From NCBI GenBank assembly GCA_037501455.1, contig CM074862.1, positions 54,033,501-54,097,500 of the forward strand: a stretch of 64,000 bases of DNA. The letters are read 5' to 3'. The notes under the pieces were generated by a model. The model saw only the letters and a list, made by a program, of their open reading frames with translations. It ran no database searches and was not told the origin of the DNA. This DNA is from Lantana camara (Eukaryota; Streptophyta; Magnoliopsida; Lamiales; Verbenaceae). Below are positions 12,006 through 23,336 of this stretch, piece after piece; position 1 is the first letter of the stretch, and each line of letters starts with the position of its first letter. The translations under genes and the position numbers were made by a program.

Positions 12006-15000
12006 TGTAACGCCCCGGCGGAGCAAAAGTTCCTAGATTCATGGAGATATAGAACAACGTATAAGTTATCATGCGTGCATATCCATCATTTGAGTCTCCA
12101 ACAATTATTCCAATAATGACCATCCTACCCCGCGCTAAGGTTCTAGCTCGTATATGAAACTGGCATCCATACACGCGCCGTTCCTAAAGCAAGCGGTGAC
12201 GGACAAACAACCTGGCTAAGCGGTACCTAAACAACTCGACTCAACGCGCCCTAAAGAAGCAACAGACATGCGGAAGCGAGCATAAATTTTTTCAACAGAC
12301 GTGTAGCATGCAATCGGAATCAATTCATTAACGTCAATTAACAAGATCAATCACGCATCACACAGTTCAACGGGTTCAAGAGCATGCAACCTTTCCCGAC
12401 AAGGAATAATATAAATACGGGTTCCACTCCCTAGGTACCTGTCCCGAAACAAAATCATAAACACGGGTTCAACTACCTAAGCACCTGTCCCGACATGATA
12501 ATATATCCAAATATCATTGGATCATCACGATCCCAACCTGTACAATTTTCATAAATGGAATTCATACAAGAATGTAACATTTCTAACTATATCATAATGC
12601 CCACCAAGGCTAATGAAAGCATTAAACCATAACAACATACACAACACCAACTTTAAGTAAATGCAGACTCGACACAACTTGTACGAGCCAAGACTCTACG
12701 ACACACCACCTAGCAAGACTCCTGAAGACCTGCAGACAATACAAAGGTTGAAGAGTCAGTTCAAAAGGAACCGGTGAGGATTTACTCTAAGGAATATAAT
12801 AAAAAGGGGGTACAATGCATGCGATATTAAAGGTGTTTATGATCCGTTTAACTTTCCAAAATCAATGCAAAGGGGTTTTCAAAACAACGAATCACAAACT
12901 AGAAACATAACCGGCTCGGCGAGAATGAGCCCTTCAACCTTACTTCCCAAACCAAAGAAATCAAACCAATCCATCCATCACGCCATTGATGTCGAGGGTG
13001 CGCACCCCCGATCATCCATGCCAAAGAGAATTCGGTCCATGAAACCTAGCTCTCTCCAAGAAGACTTCAACCCCGAAACCTTCTCGGAGTCTTAGTAATC
13101 TTGTCCACAGTGGGAACTTTGGATAAGGACATCCGTCGGCCCTTGCCTTCCCGGAATATCACTCACCTCCATCCCCGAGCTCAAGTTCGATTTCCCCAAG
13201 CAAGCGTCCCTGCAAGGTACAACAATCTCCATATCACTTTCGTAGCATGGTTCAAAACATCTCTCCACATAAGTACATATATATCCTTTTCAAAACCAAA
13301 ACATTTCGGGTACCTATCCCGTATACCAAGATTCATACTCTAGTTGCAAACCGTTTTCAATAAGCAACGATATAAGTACAATGAGCCAAGCTCCCAAAAT
13401 CCGGCATACTATACCTGTACATATAGTTTTCAAAACGGGAATTTGAGAACCAAATCATGAAGGCTATACGGTATTATCCATAGTTTGAAAACATTTTAAT
13501 AATATAACTCCTCACCTTTACCAAGAACCTCAAAGGTCGACCACGAGCAACGGACTACTCGGTCGGTGACTCACCACCTAATAAGACAAACGCACTAACA
13601 AAGGTGAGACCCGACCCAAACCAAGCAAACGACGCACGGCTTAAGTAACAAGTCACTTATGAGAGTTATGAATACTTATGGAGTCATATCATGCACTTAA
13701 TGAAACGTGAGGATCAATCATGAGCATGTATAGCATGTCAAGGTCACACATAGCGTAGGAAGTCATACAAGTTCAACTAAATGCATAACTTAGCAAAATG
13801 TAACAACTTAAACTTGATCAAGGTAATAAAATCATAACAAGTGATATGCAAGAAGTTCCACCACATATAATACGGACACAACTCATTAAAGGTATTATAG
13901 AAACAAGAAAAGGACATACAAGAGTCAAAACAAGCGAAACAAGTCAAGAAAACAAGGTTGGGGAAGATCCACCCCCATGGATTTTCCTTCACAAAAACTC
14001 CACCCTCGCGGATTGTCCAGAAGCTACTGCCTCAAATCCACCCCCATGGATTTTTACACAGCAAAAATCCACCCTAGTGGATTCTGCCCAGAACTTAAAA
14101 AAAACGTGACAGCCACTTCGAACTCGACGGGAATGAGTTCTAAACACCCCAATACATGAAATTAAGACTCCAAAACCTCAATTAAGCATCATAAAACATT
14201 CATACATCATATAAGAACATAATATAAGCATAAAATCCAAGAATTAAATCATTTAAGCAAGAAAGCTTCAAAGGTCATCAATGGTGGATTCTTCAAACAA
14301 GCATGAAATCAAGAAATACTTACATCAAATTGTTCCTAACACCATAAGAATCATATTTCCAACAAGAAATTCGAATTCAATCCAACATACAAGAACCCTA
14401 GTTCAAATTCTAGTCAAGAAGCTCAAGAACATAAAACCATGGAAGTAGCACATAAAGCTTACCTTGAGAGCTGAAAATAGAAGAGAATAACTTGGTCTTG
14501 AGTCTCGAATTCCCAGCTTCAATCTCCACTCTTGCCTCTTGAAGATGCATGGAGGTGTTCTTGGTGTTCTTGGAGAAGATGAATAGGCTAGAGAGAGTTT
14601 GTGTTTAAATCTTTGTGAAATAACGTAAAATGGCTTGTGGGTGTTAAAATCTGATTTAGGGATTTGGGTCAGCTATTAGGGTCACGAACCGGGTCAATTA
14701 GAGCGGGTCATAAGTGAAATTAGGTCTCAAATTAGGCCAAATTCGGAATTGGGTCATAAGTCTTACAAAAAGGTTGACTTTTCGCAAAATGGCCATAACT
14801 TCTTTGTCCGAACTCCAAATCGAGCGATTCAAAAACCCACGAACTCGTATTCAAATTATCTGCTCAATTTTATTAAGTTATGTCCAGTTTCAGGCTTAGA
14901 AAATAAATTTACCATTTAGTCCCTAAATTATACTTTAATGTCCAAATAAGCACATAGTTTCGATTAAACACGAAGCATGCCATCGAAGCCAAATGAAAAC

Positions 15001-15176
15001 AATATGAACACATAATTACCATATCAAATAGTCACATAACTCATCTAAAGTATATATTTCACATAAGTTCAAGCATAACGGTCAATTAAGGCAATATTCA
15101 CATAATTCATGCAAAGAAAAGTAAATCGTTCGCTCTCGTACCAAAGCATACCTTGATCGAGAAACGGGGCGTCACA
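12006..15176 (-). mobile_element. 3' LTR of element A1 (complete family A LTR)
   Basis: The plus strand begins TGTAACGCCCCGG at 12006 and ends GAAACGGGGCGTCACA at 15176, abutting a polypurine tract, so length is about 3.17 kb. This is the best full-length reference for family A here. Internal landmarks are the G-run palindrome near 12986-13005, CCGTCGGCCCTTGCC at about 13135, GACGCACGGC near 13630, the palindrome cluster at 13966-14085 and a splice-donor-like CAAG/GTAAGC (boundary 14462/14463, minus). Short frames in it (for example 13101-13343) recur in other copies only because the LTR recurs; they are not genes. Confidence 0.92.
13966..14085. repeat. Four ATCCACC...GGAT palindromes, LTR of A1
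   Basis: Inverted repeats with arms (A)ATCCA/TGGAT(T) and loops CCCCCA, CCCTCG or CCCTAG are spaced about 32-36 bp. Equivalent clusters lie at 22391-22512, 24698-24815, 31220-31345, 33750-33875 and 47196-47322. The cluster is missing from the truncated LTR at 19066-21035. Confidence 0.9.
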
Positions 15177-15190
15177 ACCTCCCCTCCTTA
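15177..15190 (-). promoter_or_regulatory. Polypurine tract of A1
   Basis: The minus strand reads TAAGGAGGGGAGGT directly before the LTR start TGTGACGCC, the plus-strand priming site for reverse transcription. Confidence 0.9.
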
Positions 15191-17629
15191 AAGAAATCTA
15201 ATCCCCAGATTTACGTTCGAAAAACAACTCAGGATGATATCTTCGCATCTTCTCTTTCGTCTCCCATGTTGCTTCTACGGACTTAAGATCTTTCCAAAGT
15301 ACCTTAACCAATGGAATTTGTCGATTCCTCAACTCTTGAACCTTCCTATCCAAGATCTTTACCGGTTAATGTTTAAATGTCAAATCTGATTCCAATTGTA
15401 CCTCTTCAACCGGCATAGTTTCCATCTCATCCCGGAAATACCTTCTCAATTGTGACACATGAAACACATTATGGATTCCTGTGAGATTCGGAGGCAAATC
15501 CAAGTGATAAGCAACTTCCCCGATACGTTCCACAATCTCAAACGGACCAATGAATCTCGGATTCAACTTACCACCCTTTCCAATACGTGACAAACCTTTT
15601 CTCGGTGTTGCCTTCAAGAAAACTCGATCACCCACTTCAAATTTCAAATCTTTCCTTCTCCGGTCGGCATAACTCTTTTGCCGATCTTGTGCCGCTTTCA
15701 TGTGTTGCTTAATCCTTTCCACTTTTTCAATTGCTCCCTTAATCAAATCGGGCTCGGTTCCTCGCTCCAAACCATTTTCCTCGGTCCATTTCCATTCCTC
15801 AAGATCCCAATAAAGAGGAGACCTACACTTACGGCCATACAAAGCTTCATATGGTGCCATCTTCATCGAAGATTGGTAACTATTATTGTAGGAGAATTCG
15901 ATCAAAGTCAATTGTTTATCCCACTCAACTGAAAAATCCATTACACAAGCGCTTAATAAATCCTCAAGAAACTTAATCACCCATTTGGATTGTCCATCGG
16001 TTTACGGATGAAATACGGTACTAAAACTTAACTTCGTACCCCATAATCTGTTAAGAATCTTCCACAACTTAGAAGTGAAACGAGGATCTCTATCCGAAAT
16101 AATGCTAGCGGGTATCCCATGTAGTCTCACAATTTCTCGGTGATACAACTCCGCTAATTTCTCCACTTTATTGGTCGATCGAATCGGTAGAAAGTGTGCA
16201 GATTTTGTAAAGCGATCTACAATGACCCAAATTCCAACAAATCCCTTCTTCACTCTCGGAAGCCCGGTCACAAAGTCCATAGTGACTTGTTCCCATTTCC
16301 ACTCGGGAATCGGTATCGGTTGCAACTTTCCCGCCGGTAATTGATGTTCGGCCTTAACTTGTTGACAAACTCGACATCTCTTAACAAAATTAGCCACATC
16401 CTTTTTCATTCAATGCCACCAAAAGTACTTCTTGGGATCCCGGTACATCTTGTTTCCACCCGGATGCATCATATAGACGGTCCTATATGCTTCTTCAAGC
16501 ACTAACCTTTGCAATCCATCCGGTATACATACTCGGCCCTTGTACCTAAAGATCCCCAAATCATCAAATCCAAACTTAGACTTCGGATTAGCCTTTGCTC
16601 GAATCACTTGTCTTTGAATCCATTCATCCGTTGATTGTGCATCTAGAATCCTTTGCCTCAAATTCGGCTTTATAGTGATGTTAGCCAACCTTGATTGCGA
16701 AACAAGGATCTCGGTTTCACCCTTACCGAAATCAACCTCAAGATTAGCAATCTTTGCTTTCCGACTCAAGGCATCCGCAACTACATTCGCCTTCCCCCGA
16801 TGATATTGTATGACACAATCGTAATCTTCCAAGAATTCCATCCACCGTCGTTGTCTCATGTTCAATTCCTTCTGTGTGAACAAGTAACGGAGACTCTTGT
16901 GGTCGGTAAATACCTCAAACTTAATTCCAAAGAGGTAGTGTCGCCATTTTGCTAAGGTAAATGTCACCGCGGCCAACACAAGATCATGTGTTGGGTAATT
17001 CTGCTGGTGCTCCTTCAATTTCCTCGAAGTATAAGCAATCACCCAACCATTTTGCATAAGCACGCATCCCAACCCTTCCTTAGATGCATCGGTGTAAACT
17101 GAAAACCCATCCGAACCTTCCGGTAGAGTTAACACCGGAGTCGTTGTCAATTTCTCCTTGAGCACACGGAAGCTCTCTTCACAAGCTTCATCCCACACAA
17201 ACTTTGTTTCCTTCTTAGTTAATCGTCTGAGAGGTGCGGCAATCTTAGAAAAATCCTTGACGAATCGGCGGTAATAACTTGCTAAGCCAAGAAAACTCCT
17301 TACTTCCGACACATTCTTCGGTTGCTCCCAAAGAGAAACTGTTTCTATCCGAAAATAATATGTCCCAAAAATGATACCTGATCTATCCAAAAATCACATT
17401 TGCTAAACTTAGCATACAATTTGTGTTCACGTAGCTTCTCAAGTACCAAACGAAGATGTAGAGCGTGTTCCTCAACCGACTTAGAGAAAACCAAGATGTC
17501 ATCAATGAAAATAACAACGAACTTATCCAAGAACTCCTTCAAAACACAGTGCATTAAATCCATAAAAGCTGCGGGTGCGTTGGTAAGTCCGAAGGGCATC
17601 ACAACGAACTCAAAGTGTTCGTATCTTGT
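15191..17629 (-). pseudogene. pol: Broken gypsy pol of A1: RT end, RNase H, integrase, chromodomain
   Basis: Tekay-like polyprotein remnant. It begins inside reverse transcriptase (TRYEHFEF then [12 protein letters not shown]); gag, protease and the first half of RT are absent. The RT motif FIDDILVFS is intact. A frameshift lies near 17345-17390. RNase H follows with YTDAS, TDHKSL and ADALS, but THDLVL has valine where the family has the catalytic glutamate. The integrase zinc finger region is cut by a stop after KKYFWWH (16410). The core has MDFVTGLP and SDRDPRF, then a stop before TDGQ (16002), and QSK replaces the usual QSE, so the third DDE residue is lost. RFIGPFEIV (GPF/Y motif) follows, then a stop at FKH (15366) and a chromodomain at about 15218-15372. 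It cannot make a working product. Confidence 0.92.
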
Positions 17630-17762
17630 GTTTATTTAGTGTTTGGATGATTGATCCCTTCTCGAGCATCGTGTCATCAATGTGAGGGAATCCCGACATC
17701 TTCTAAAACCACCTGCTTCCGATCGTAGCCAAAGTAAACCGAACACAAAGCACAACAACGAG
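17630..17762 (-). mobile_element. Deletion-junction segment of A1
   Basis: Short non-coding stretch joining the truncated RT to the stem-loop array. The same junction occurs in A2 (27341-27468), so the deletion of gag, protease and N-terminal RT predates the split of the two copies. Confidence 0.7.
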
Positions 17763-18078
17763 TAGAGAACCCCGTCTCCAAACAAACAATTGAGAGCACC
17801 CCATCTCTCAAGCACACAAGTGAGAGCACCCCGCCTCTTAAGCACCTAAGTTCAAGAGAATCCGACATCTCCCGAAGGACTAGTTTGAGAAAAGATCCGA
17901 CATTTCTCAAACACCTAAGTTAGGAAAATCCAACAATTCCCAACACCTAAATTGAAGGAATCCAACATCCTTCAAACACGTAAATTAGGGAGAATTCAGC
18001 ATTTCCCTAGCACATAAATTAGAGAGAATCCAACATCTCTCTTGCACATACATTAGAGAAGTCCCTATAACCCCTAAC
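17763..18078 (-). repeat. Tandem stem-loop array of A1
   Basis: About ten hairpins with a 31-35 nt period, antisense to the plus strand. Loops on the element strand are TGTTGGAT, TGTCGGAT or CGGGGTG, and arms differ from unit to unit. The unit near 17848-17878 forms a 9-bp stem (TTCGGGAGA with TCTCTTGAA) that includes G-U pairs. It corresponds unit for unit to A2 26997-27340. Confidence 0.88.
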
Positions 18079-19042
18079 ATGTCTTGGCATACATAACCAT
18101 CATAAAAGAATCAATTGCATACACATAGGTTTGCATATTTAAAATGAAATGCGGTGCATGTTTTTGCGTACCTTTAATCAACTAATGTCGGTATCCCTTA
18201 GAGCATAGGTTGCGCATCCATGTCCTATCTCAAGGGGGACATTGCGATGGAATTTCCTCTACAACACACAGTTTAAAGCATATGTATGTATGCATGATGG
18301 TTAGTAAGCATTATGTAAAGCTATAGGCAGTTTAATTACGAAACTGTTGTAATCACATAAGTACATAGTTCCAACATAAGATACTCGCAATGTTTAATTA
18401 AGCACATAAATTCTGGCAACCCAATTCAATGGGTGCAAAAGCACGTAATCTGTAAGTTGCTAAAGCAAGTAGATAATTAAATAAGTTATCCAAGGAGAGT
18501 TCAAGTTATCTAAGGCAAGAACACAATTATTTAAGGTGCTAGCATAATTGATTATAAAACAATTAAATTCTAACATATTAGTAACAAGGAGCACGTAGTT
18601 CTTAAGTTTCCACAGCAATTAGGCAAGCAGTCAAGTGATTAGGTTCAACATTCGAAGCATGCTTCTAACAAGTACAAAATTCAAGCTAAAAGCACTTGTG
18701 GAGAAGCTATGAGCACATAAGCATGCATTCCCAATTAAGGCAATCAAAATTATCATTTAAGAAAATGAAATCTTTCAATAGGAGTCAATTAACAGGTAAG
18801 CAACAATTCCGGAATTCTAAAGCATTTACACAATTAATTCAAGTGTACCTAGCATGATTCAATCTAAGCAAAAGCATAAGCGCAAGTGTATTAAAAGTTG
18901 TGAGCATGTAATCAAGTAATTCAGAAAATTCATGCCAACTAATCAAAATTGCCAAGTCATGTAAATGCAATGCACAAATATTCCTATGCCGTACGACCTA
19001 GACCGACACAAGACGACTCAAGAGCCCGGTTTTGAACCTTAA
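18079..19042 (-). mobile_element. Untranslated leader of A1
   Basis: About 960 bp of AT-rich DNA between array and PBS with no supported frame. It is collinear with 26045-26996 of A2 in the opposite orientation. Next to the PBS is GGTTCAAAACC, a possible small hairpin also present in F and, as CGGTTGCAAAACCG, in the LARD. Confidence 0.75.
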
Positions 19043-19054
19043 GCTCTGATACCA
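19043..19054 (-). promoter_or_regulatory. Primer binding site of A1
   Basis: The minus strand reads TGGTATCAGAGC, 11 bp inside the LTR start at 19066; initiator Met-tRNA type. Confidence 0.92.
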
Positions 19055-19065
19055 CACAAATAGGG

Positions 19066-21035
19066 TGTAACGCCCCGGCAGACGGCAATCACATCCTACC
19101 CCGAACTAAGGTTCTAGCTCGTATATGAAACTGACATCCATATACACGCCGTTCCCAAAGCAAGTGGTAACGGACAAACAACCTGGCTAGGCGGTACCTA
19201 AACAACCCGACTCAACGCGCCGTAAAGAAGCAACAGACATGCGAAAGCGAGCATAAATTTTTTCAACAAACGTGTAGCATGCAATCGGAATCAATTCATT
19301 AACGTCAATTAAAAAGATCAATCACGCATCACACAGTTCAACGGGTTCAAGAGCATGCAACCTGTCCCGACAAGGAATAATATAAATACGGGTTCCACTC
19401 CCTAGGCACCTGTCCCGAAACAAAATCATAAATACGGGTTCAACTACCTAAGCACCTGTCCCGACATGATGTTATATCCAAATATCATTGGATCATCACG
19501 ATCCCAACCTGTACAATTTTCATAAACGAAATTCTTACAAGAATGTAACATTTCTAACTATATCATAATGCCCACCAAGGCTAATGAAAGCATTAAACCA
19601 TAACAACATACACAACACCAACTTTAAGTAAATGCAGACTCGACACAACTTGTACGAGCCAAGACTCCATGACACACCGCCTAGCAAGACTCCTGAAGAC
19701 CTGCAGACAATACAAAGGTTGAAGAGTCAGTTCAAAAGGAACCGGTGAGGATTTTCTCTAAGGAATATAATAAAAATGGGGTACAATGCATGCGATATTA
19801 AAGGTGTTTATGATCCGTTTAACTCTCCAAAATCAATGCAAAGGGGTTTTCAAAACAACGGATCACAAACTAGAAACATAACCGGCTCGGTGAGAATGAG
19901 CCCTCCAACCTTACTTCCCAAACCAAAGAAATCAAACCAATCCATCCATCACGCCATTGATATCGAGGGTGCACACCCCCGATCATCCATAACATAGAGA
20001 ATTCGGTCGATGAAACCTAGCTCTCTCCAAGGAGACTTCAACCCCGAAACCTCCTCGGAGTCTTAGTAATCTTGTCCATAGTGGGAACTTTGGATAAGGA
20101 CATCCGTCGGCCCTTGCCTTCCCGGAACATCACTCACCTCCATCCCCGAGCTCAAGTTCGATTTCCCCAAGCAAGCGTCCTTGCAAAGTACACCAATCTC
20201 CATACCACTTTCGTAGCATGGTCCAAAACATCTCGCCACATAAGTACATATATATCCTTTTCAAAACCAAAACATTTTGGGTACCTATCCCGTATACCAA
20301 GATTCATACTATAGTTGCAAACCGTATTCAATAAGCAACGATATAAGTATAATGAGCCAAGCTCCCAAAATCCGGCAAACTATGCCTATACATATAGTTT
20401 TCAAAACGGGAATTTGAGAACCAAATCATGAAGGCTATACGGTATTGTCCATAGTTTGAAAACATTTTAATAATATAACTCCTCACCTTTACCAAGAACC
20501 TCAAAGGTCGACCACGAGCAACGGACTACTCGGTTGGAGACTCACCACCTAATAAGACAAACGTACTAACAAAGGTGAGACTCAACCCAAACTAAGTAAA
20601 CGACGCACGGCTTAAGTAACAGGTCACTTATGAAAGTTATGAATGCTTATGGAGTCATATCATGCACTTAATGAAACGTGAGGATCAATCATGAGCATGT
20701 ATAGCATGTCAAGGTCACACATAGCGTAGGAAGTCATACAAGTTCAACTAAATGCATAACTTAGTAAAATGTAACAACTTAAACTTGATCAAGCCAATAA
20801 AATCATAACAAGTTATATGCAAGAAGTTCCACCACATATAATACGCCCACAACTCATTAAAGATATTCTAGAAACAAGAAAAGGACATACAAGAGTCAAA
20901 ACAAGCGAAACAAGTCAAGAAGCTCAAGAACATAAAACCATGGAAGTAGCACATAAAGCTTACATTGAGAGCTGAAAATAGAAGAGAATAACTTGGTCTT
21001 GAGTCTCGAATTCCCAGCTTCAATCTCCACTCTTC
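19066..21035 (-). mobile_element. 5' LTR of A1, internally deleted and truncated
   Basis: Begins TGTAACGCCCCGG and follows the 3' LTR closely to about 20921. It then skips the palindrome cluster and about 0.5 kb to GCTCAAGAACATAAAACC (shared TCAAGAA at the break). It ends near 21035, where CTCTTSCCTC joins a polymerase fragment through a short shared TTGCCTC-like sequence. Confidence 0.85.
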
Positions 21036-21150
21036 CCTCAAATCCGGCCTGATAGTGATGTTAGCCAACCTTGATTGCGAAACAAGGATCTTGGTTTCAC
21101 CCTTACCGAAATCAACCTCAAGATTAGCAATCTTTGCTTTCCGACTCAAG
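21036..21150 (-). pseudogene. pol: Short gypsy pol fragment (RNase H-integrase linker)
   Basis: Encodes a piece equivalent to residues about 289-325 of the A2 frame ([18 protein letters not shown] region). It has been carried alone into the junction between two LTR pieces. Its right end ACTCAAG joins the plus-oriented LTR at a shared TCAAGG. No function is expected. Confidence 0.88.
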
Positions 21151-23336
21151 GTATGCTTTGGTACGAGAGTGAACGATTTACTTTTCTTTGCATGAATTAT
21201 TTGAATAATATGCCTTAATTGACCGTTATGCTTGAACTTATGTGAAATATATACTTTAGATGAGTTATGTGACTATTTGACATGGTAATTATGTGTTCAT
21301 AATGTTTTCATTTGGCTTCGATGGCATGCTTCGTGTTTAATCGAAACTATGTGCTTATTTGGACATTAAAGTATAATTTAGGGACTAAATGGTAAATTTA
21401 TTTTCTAAGTCTGGAACTGGACAGAACTTAATAAAATTGAGTAGATAATTTGATTACGAGTTCGTGGGTTTTTGAATCGCTCGATTTGGAGTTCGGACGA
21501 AGAAGTTATGGCCATTTTACGAAAAGTCAAACTTTTTATAAGACTTATGACCCAATTCCGAATTTGGCCTAATTTGAGAACTAATTTCACTTATGACCCA
21601 CTCTAATTGACCCGGTTCGTGACCCTAACAGCTGACCCAAATCCCTAAATCAGATTTTAACACCCACAAGCCATTTTACGTTATTTCACAAAGATTTAAA
21701 CACAAACTCTCTCTAGCCTATTTATCTTCTCCAAGAACACCTCCAAGCATCTTCAAGAGGCAAGAGTGGAGATTGAAGCTGGGAATTCGAGACTCAAGAC
21801 CAAGTTATTCTCTTCTATTTTCAGCTCTCAAGGTAAGTTTTTTGTGCTACTTCCATGGTTTTATGTTCTTGAGCTTCTTGACTTGAATTTGAACTGGGGT
21901 TCTTATATGTTGGATTGAATTCAAATTTCTTGTTGGAAATATGATTCTTATGGTGTTAGGAACAATTTGATGTAAGTATTTCTTGATTTCATGCTTGTTT
22001 GAAGAATCCACCATTGATGACCTTTGAAGCTTTCTTGAGAAATTCTTGCATGTCTAAGATTTACTTGATTTCTTGCAATCTTGGTGTTGTAGAATGATTA
22101 TGCTTGAGTTTTTATGAGGTTTGTAATCAATTTTAGTGGAATTCATGCTAGGATTAGAGATTCACCATTGAAGAGCATGCTTGAACTATGAAGCTTTTGT
22201 GCATATATGTAATTCTTCCTTAAATGATTTAATTCTTGAATTTTATGCTTATATTATGTTCTTATATGATGTATGAATGTTTTATGATTCTTAATTGAGG
22301 TTTCGGAATCTTAATTTCATGTTTTGGGGTGTTTAGAACTCATTCCCGTCGAGTTCGAAGTGGCTGTCACGTTTTTTTTTAAGTTCTGGGCAGAATCCAC
22401 TAGGGTGGATTTTTGCTGTGTAAAAATCCATGGGGGTGGATTTGAGGCAGTAGCTTCTGGACAATCCGCGAGGGTGGATTTTTTGTGAAGGAAAATCCAT
22501 GGGGGTGGATTTTGCCCAGTCTTGTTTTCTTGTCTTGTTTCGCTTGTTTTGACTCTTGTATATCCTTTTCTTGTTTTTATAATACCTTTAATGAGTTGTG
22601 GCCGTATTATATGTGGTGGAACTTCTTGCATATCACTTGTTATGATTTTATTGCCTTGATCAAGTTTAAGTTGTTACATTTTGCTAAGTTATGCATTTAG
22701 TTGAACTTGTATGACTTCCTACGCTATGTGTGACCTTGACATGCTATACATGCTCATGATTGATCCTCACGTTTCATTAAGTGCATGATATGACTCCATA
22801 AGTATTCATAACTCTCATAAGTGACTTGTTACTTAAGTCGTGCATCGTTTACTTGGTTTGGGTCGAGTCTCACCTTTGTTAGTACGTTTGTCTTATTAGG
22901 TGGTGAGTCTCCCACCGAGTAGTCCGTTGCTCGTGGTCGACCTTTGAGGTTCTTGGTAAAGGTGAGGAGTTATATTATTAAAATGTTTTCAAACTGTGGA
23001 CAATACCGTATAGCCTTCATGATTTGGTTCTCAAATTCCCGTTTTGAAAACTATATGTATAGGCAAAGTATGCCGGATTTTGGGAGCTTGGCTTATTATA
23101 CTTATATGGTTGCTTGTTGAAAACGGTTTGCAACTATAGTATGAATCTTGGTATACGGGATAGGTACCCGAAATATTTTGGTTTTGAAAAGGATATATAT
23201 GTACGTATGTGGCGAGATGTTTTGGACCATGCTACAAAAGTGGTATGGAGATTGATGTACCTTGCAGGGACGCTTGCTTGGGGAAATCGAACTTGAGCTC
23301 GGGGATGGAGGTGAGTGATATTCCGGGAAGGCAAGG
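21151..23336 (+). mobile_element. Family A LTR piece, plus orientation
   Basis: Starts about 33 bp inside the LTR (GTATGCTTTGGTACGAG) and runs in plus orientation to GGGAAGGCAAG near 23336, where orientation flips. It contains the palindrome cluster at 22391-22512 and a donor-like CTCTCAAGGTAAG near 21823-21835. Confidence 0.88.

Noticed and set aside
13101..13343. Recurring 80-residue frame (STVGTLDKDIRRPLPSRN) in several places
   Set aside because: It recurs only because the A LTR recurs, appears in both element orientations, and has no domain; treated as LTR sequence.
13966..14085. CRISPR-like array (repeats with regular spacing)
   Set aside because: The DNA is plant retrotransposon; the repeats are palindromes inside LTRs and the spacers are not unique sequences.
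19043..19054. tRNA gene
   Set aside because: Only the 12-base primer complement is present, with no tRNA fold around it.
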